Positions 59,850-64,000 of a DNA stretch of 64,000 bases are shown here, one piece after another (the first letter of the stretch is position 1; each line of letters starts with the position of its first letter). Under the pieces are notes generated by a model. It searched no databases. It saw only the letters and a list, made by a program, of their open reading frames with translations, and was not told the DNA's origin. This DNA comes from Trichoderma breve (taxonomy: Eukaryota; Ascomycota; Sordariomycetes; Hypocreales; Hypocreaceae), in NCBI RefSeq assembly GCF_028502605.1, contig NC_079233.1, positions 6,820,001 through 6,884,000 of the forward strand, in the 5' to 3' direction. The position numbers and the translations under genes are program-made.

Positions 59850-61682
59850 CTTGAATGCTGGATGCTGGCGGTTTGGCTGTTGGTCGTTGGTAGTCCGTGG
59901 TCGATGGTCCGTTGGTCCTCTGTTGTCGATTGCGCCCTTTCTATGACTTGTGGCTTTCCCTCTGGCTTTTCGATATTGAAATCAAGACAGCGTTATATAG
60001 CTGAATCTCGGAGGATAGTGACAAGCTGAATGCTTTGTTGAATCACAAGCAATTGGACTCTCAGTCTCCGACTCAAGCTCCGAGTTTGATCAGAAAAACG
60101 CCTTAGATTTGACCTTTGACACTACTCCAATTTTCAAGCCACCAATACTTTTATCACTTGGCGCCCTGTGGCTTCCTTTCCAGCGACAAGCCCTGAGTCA
60201 ACTTGTCTATATTAAATGGACAAGATTCTTCCCCACGGTCCGATCCGAGACCGATAGAAAGCGGTTCACTGAGTCGCATTTCATTTCCTATTTGTGTTGC
60301 GAGAGCTTAACACATATTGGGACTGGGCTGAGATCAACTGTCGAGGGACGCATTTGTAAGCAGTTCTTAGCCGAGGCGAGACGGCTTCATCTTTTCACAA
60401 GCCTTGTCGTAGAGTCCATCTCCATGGTATTAGTGCCTTTCAGCATTGAAGCGTAAATGGAGCTGCCAATCAAGCAAACGGGATCTCCAGAAGCTTATGT
60501 GGCTAGATCTCGCCGGCTTCTTTTCATCTTTCTTTATACTCGTACACATTTTGCATAGGCGCTTGATTGATCACCCGATCAACCTCGGACTTGAGCCGCC
60601 AGTTCTCAAAGCGGCGGGCAATGCCCGATTGGTGGCGGCGAGATGCGGCGAGATGCGGCCTAGCAGCAACACGAACCCACCGGCTTTCTTGTTAGACACG
60701 AGATCAGGCTGGGTCGAATTACCTAACTGGATAATGACAATGGCATCCCAGAGGGCGCCCTGCTCGAGTTCTGTGACTGACGGACTTGTTCCTCCGCCGA
60801 TCCTCGGGCTGGTATTATACCCTGCTTATACCCATTGCAATCGTTCTCTCTTCGTAGCAGGATAGGAAAAGTTTTCCACAATTCTAAGAGCAAGCACTGA
60901 GTAACAATAGACGGCAAATGACTGTAGCTGATCCACACCACGATTTAGCCGCGCCTTACCATCGACAACCTTACCTTAGTAGGCATGTAGGTGATGCCTC
61001 TTGTGGATGACCTTTTATGTAGTCGATCGTTGGAATTCAGATTCTCCTTGTAGATAGCCAGTCGCTTTTCCAGCAGTCAAGTTGCCATAAGCACTCTGTC
61101 TGGAGTCGACAACTTTGACCTGTAACATTTCAGTATCACCACCGGCGATTTCCATCACGCAAGTATCCAACTTTTCCGGTTTAAAAATTGGACCAGCGGA
61201 CGTGGAAGGCCGAACAACGGGGCCCACAGACTCTGAGCCGTCTAGGTCCAACGCAATCGGAATCGGATGTCGGCCGAATGACCGCAACTGTTTCCATCTG
61301 GATATATATGACTGACGCTGCTCCGTACCCCGGACGCCCTCTCTGCCTACCACACTGCATTGCATTGAGCGCGCGTCTGGCTGTAATTTGAACTCGGCCT
61401 TCGTATCATGACCATAGTTGATTCATGAAAGAACTTCACCTACCATTCACCTATTCTGTGCCGCGGAGATTCATTATTCTTTGCTAGGATCCAAACAGCG
61501 ACATCGGCATCATTCTAACAACACCCAACGACTGTAAAGTCTCAAGCATCGACTGTGTACGAGTTACGCCCGTGGAATAGTAATTCGTTTTGCTCAACCA
61601 AAGGGAGAATATTCGACTCGACTCCCGGTTCCAATCTAGTGAACACCAACAAAAGCCGAAGAACCGAGGCATCTGTGCCATC
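59850..61682. other. Divergent intergenic region between GST and the MCT-type transporter
   Basis: 1.8 kb with two promoters pointing apart. No gene is supported. Short frames, including a 36-residue in-frame leader to the transporter from 61590, are judged noncoding. Confidence 0.55.
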
Positions 61683-63141
61683 ATGGCACTTACACAACCA
61701 ACGACAGGCCTAGGGTCTGCTGAAGCGTCTTCCACGGAGGGAGACGTTACCGAGGGAGACTTTACCTTAGAACCAAAAATCGAATCAAAAATCGAAACGC
61801 CTGGCCACAATGCTCAAGAAATGCCCGCTATTGAAGCACAGGCTACAGCTGATGCCACCTCAGAACCTCCGCCGGACGGGGGTCTCAGGGCGTGGCTTCA
61901 GATTGTTGCCGGGCATCTCGTCGTCTTCAACACATGGGGTTACATCATCAGCTTCGGCATCTTCCAACCATACTACATGGATATGCTCAACCTCCCGGCC
62001 TCAGCCGTGTCTTGGATCGGGAGCATCCAGACCTGCCTACTATTTCTCATTGGCACCTTCTCTGGACGTGCCTTTGATGCTGGATACACCAGGACATTCC
62101 TGATAATAGGATTCATCATGCAGGTGGTGGGCATTTTCACGACGAGCGTCTCGACCACATACTGGCAGCTGTTCCTTGCGCAGGGAATTTGCCAGGGCTT
62201 GGGCTGTGGGCTTGTCTTTGCACCGACGATTGCCAACATGTCGACATACTTCTCTAAGAAGAAGATCCTGGCCTTGTCGGCGGCTGCTTGCGGCGGTGGA
62301 ACTGGAGGCGTTGTCTTCCCCTTGATTGCGCAGCAGCTGATTCCCAAGGTCGGATTCCGCTGGACGGTCCGAGTCATGGGATTTGTGGTTTTGGCCAGCA
62401 GCGTCATCATCATTTCGCTCATGAGGACGAGGCTGCCGCCGCGAAAGGCTGGGCCTCTGGTTGACTGGTCTGCTTTCAAAGAGTTGACCTATGTCTTGTT
62501 TGCTATTAGCATGTTCATCACGCTCTGGGCAACGTATTTTGCATACTACTACGTAAGTCTTGTTCTGCCCTTTGGATCTCATATAAAACGTTTCTAACAG
62601 CAGTCATTAGGCACGCCCGTACTCAATAGATCGACTCGACGGATCTCAATCGACATCTTTTAATATGCTCATGATCATCAATGCCATTGGCATTCCAGGA
62701 CGACTTGTACCGGCTTTCCTGGCTGACCGATACTTTGGAGCTGTCAATATGTTCATCCCCACGATCTTGGCCGCGGCCATTTGCATATTTGCTTGGGCGG
62801 GTGTCAATTCCATCACTGGAGATTACATCTGGGTCGTCTTCTTTGGCTTCTTCGGCGCCGGCATCCAGGGCATGTTCCCCGCGACAACAGCCGGGCTGAC
62901 CAAGGACCTGAGCAAGGCTGGTGTGCGAATCGGCATGATCTTCACCATCATCAGCGTTGCAGCGCTTACTGGGCCGCCGCTGGCTGGAAAGCTGGTTGCG
63001 GTGGCTAATGGAAGCTATATCGGAGCTCAGATATGGGGAGGAGTTTGTCTCGTTGTTGGGGCGCTGTTTCTAATAGGCGCCAGTTGGGCGAGCCAGCGGG
63101 AGCTTAAAAAGAGCAAGGAGCAATCGATCTCTCAGGAGTAA
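61683..63141 (+). CDS. Monocarboxylate-type MFS transporter (MCT/MCH family)
   Basis: Two exons, 61683-62552 and 62611-63141, give 466 aa. The intron is 58 nt (GTAAGT, branch TTCTAAC). A hydrophilic N-terminus of about 60 residues is followed by PPDGGLRAWLQIVAGH, the DG-x-x-x-W signature at TM1 of fungal MCT-like proteins. About 12 membrane segments follow. It likely moves a monocarboxylate or related small acid across the plasma membrane. Yeast Mch proteins do not carry classical lactate or pyruvate, so the substrate is open. I chose the ATG at 61683; an in-frame ATG at 61590 is also possible. Confidence 0.87.
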
Positions 63142-63589
63142 AATTAGCATGAAGGATTGAAAAAGAAAAAGAAAAAGAGAAGCGTCAAGAGAAATAAAAG
63201 GAGGAAAGCATATATAGAAGACGGTTGTTTGTTTATGACTGCATGGCTGCGATAACGTTATCATATCCTAGATTCCCGCTATCGATACCGAAAGGGTCGA
63301 ACTTAATCACTAATAGAGATTCAATACTGCGAATGACATCCTTCTGAAAACAACAAATACTCGCCGTAGAGAGCTGTTGCGTGATATTAAAACAAGAAAG
63401 CTTTTTTAGAAAGACGAACGAGCTTGTTTGACGGATTTATGACCAACCTGTAGCGTGTCAATTGATGTGCCGAATCTCTTGCAGTAAAATCACCTGCTAA
63501 ACTGCCCCGCCACATCTTCAACCCGAGAAAGAAAAATCTCAAGCTCACATCAAACAAAACTTCTCTCGCCATAACTGACAACTGCGGTC
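63142..63589. other. Intergenic region before the release factor gene
   Basis: 0.45 kb holding the transporter 3' UTR and the release factor promoter. An A-rich polyadenylation-like zone follows the transporter stop. No gene is supported. Confidence 0.55.
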
Positions 63590-64000
63590 ATGTCAGCAGC
63601 GCCATGGATCTGTCGCAGCTGCGCCAGAGCTCTGCGACGATCCCACCAGCTGCAGATTGTCCGATTCTCCTCCAATGGTGCGCCATAGCCTTCCTTCTCT
63701 CTACCTCGAGCGAATCCCTCAGCTGACAGTTTATGCGCCCAAGATGCTTCCAGTTCTCTGGCCCCGAGCCTCCTCCGCCGCGCTCAATCGCTATCCCAAG
63801 AGCATGACGATCTTCAAAAGAGCCTCAACAGCTCCTTTGATGCTACCAAGGCCAAGCGCGCGGGCGAATTGGGCCGTGTAGCCTCCGCCCTACGAGCATG
63901 GGAGACGGCCCAGTCGTCCATTACAGAACTTGTCTCGATGACAGAGGACCCAGACCAGGATCCAGATCTTGCTTCTATCGCCCGAGACGAGCTGGAAGGG
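63590..64000 (+). CDS. Mitochondrial peptide chain release factor 1, 5' part
   Basis: Exon 1 is 63590-63677 and exon 2 starts at 63744 and runs off the right edge. The 66-nt intron has a CTGAC branch and a downstream CAAG acceptor. A nearer CAG only two bases after the branch does not keep the frame. The N-terminus (MSAAPWICRSCARALRRSHQ) is a basic amphipathic mitochondrial presequence. The following LLRRAQSLSQEHDDLQKSLN and SALRAWETAQSSITEL, and the late DPDLASIARDELEG, match the N-terminal coiled region of RF1-type factors. The family reads stop codons on mitochondrial ribosomes. The GGQ motif lies outside the window. Confidence 0.8.

Overview
This window is nuclear DNA of a filamentous ascomycete. 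The evidence is short GT-AG introns (50-100 nt) with CTAAC/CTGAC-type branch sites, pyrimidine-rich leaders, a Zn(II)2Cys6 regulator, and fungal orthologues such as SGF29, SSN3/CDK8, PIS1 and an ARF6-type GTPase. Protein style and gene content suggest a Sordariomycete, probably Hypocreales and Trichoderma-like. That genus call is inference. There are 20 supported protein genes, one of them cut by the right edge. I found no tRNA, rRNA or CRISPR.

Left part (1-24.5 kb) is core genome: SGF29 (342-1418, +), a secreted lactonase-fold protein (1940-3106, -), an ARF6-type GTPase (5536-6242, +, 3 exons), SSN3/CDK8 (7538-8992, -), ARP2 (11067-12504, -, 3 exons), an Asp/Glu racemase-like gene divergent from ARP2 (12952-13787, +), a Zn2Cys6 regulator (16012-17438, -, 3 exons), a gene-poor stretch of about 6 kb, and PIS1, phosphatidylinositol synthase (23549-24542, +).

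Middle (24.6-44.0 kb) is an accessory block unlike its surroundings. It holds four genes for very large or unusual proteins without signal peptides. The first, 24635-32066 (-), joins a ComEC-type metallo-beta-lactamase domain in frame to a giant DUF6603 protein, predicted at about 2,431 aa. The second, 32909-34056 (-), is a small propeller/lectin-like protein. The third, 35447-39913 (-), is an intronless 1,488-aa protein. The fourth, 40473-43994 (+), is an intronless 1,173-aa protein that diverges from the third. The last two and the DUF6603 part look like bacterial families of unknown function. The block lies exactly between PIS1 and a cyclophilin gene. A decayed copy of the PIS1 3' end sits at its far edge (about 44.3-44.46 kb), as expected if about 20 kb was inserted at, or duplicated with, the PIS1 3' end. 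This is the best candidate for an undescribed system here.

Right part (44.5-64 kb) is core again: a cyclophilin-RRM protein (44573-46085, -), a small conserved-looking hypothetical protein (47974-48483, -), a gene-poor 5 kb stretch, an eEF2-lysine methyltransferase-like gene (53403-54473, -) divergent from RPS24 (55031-55904, +), a sugar-porter-family MFS transporter (56603-58241, -), a glutathione S-transferase (59127-59849, -), a monocarboxylate-type MFS transporter (61683-63141, +), and the start of a mitochondrial peptide chain release factor (63590 to the edge, +).
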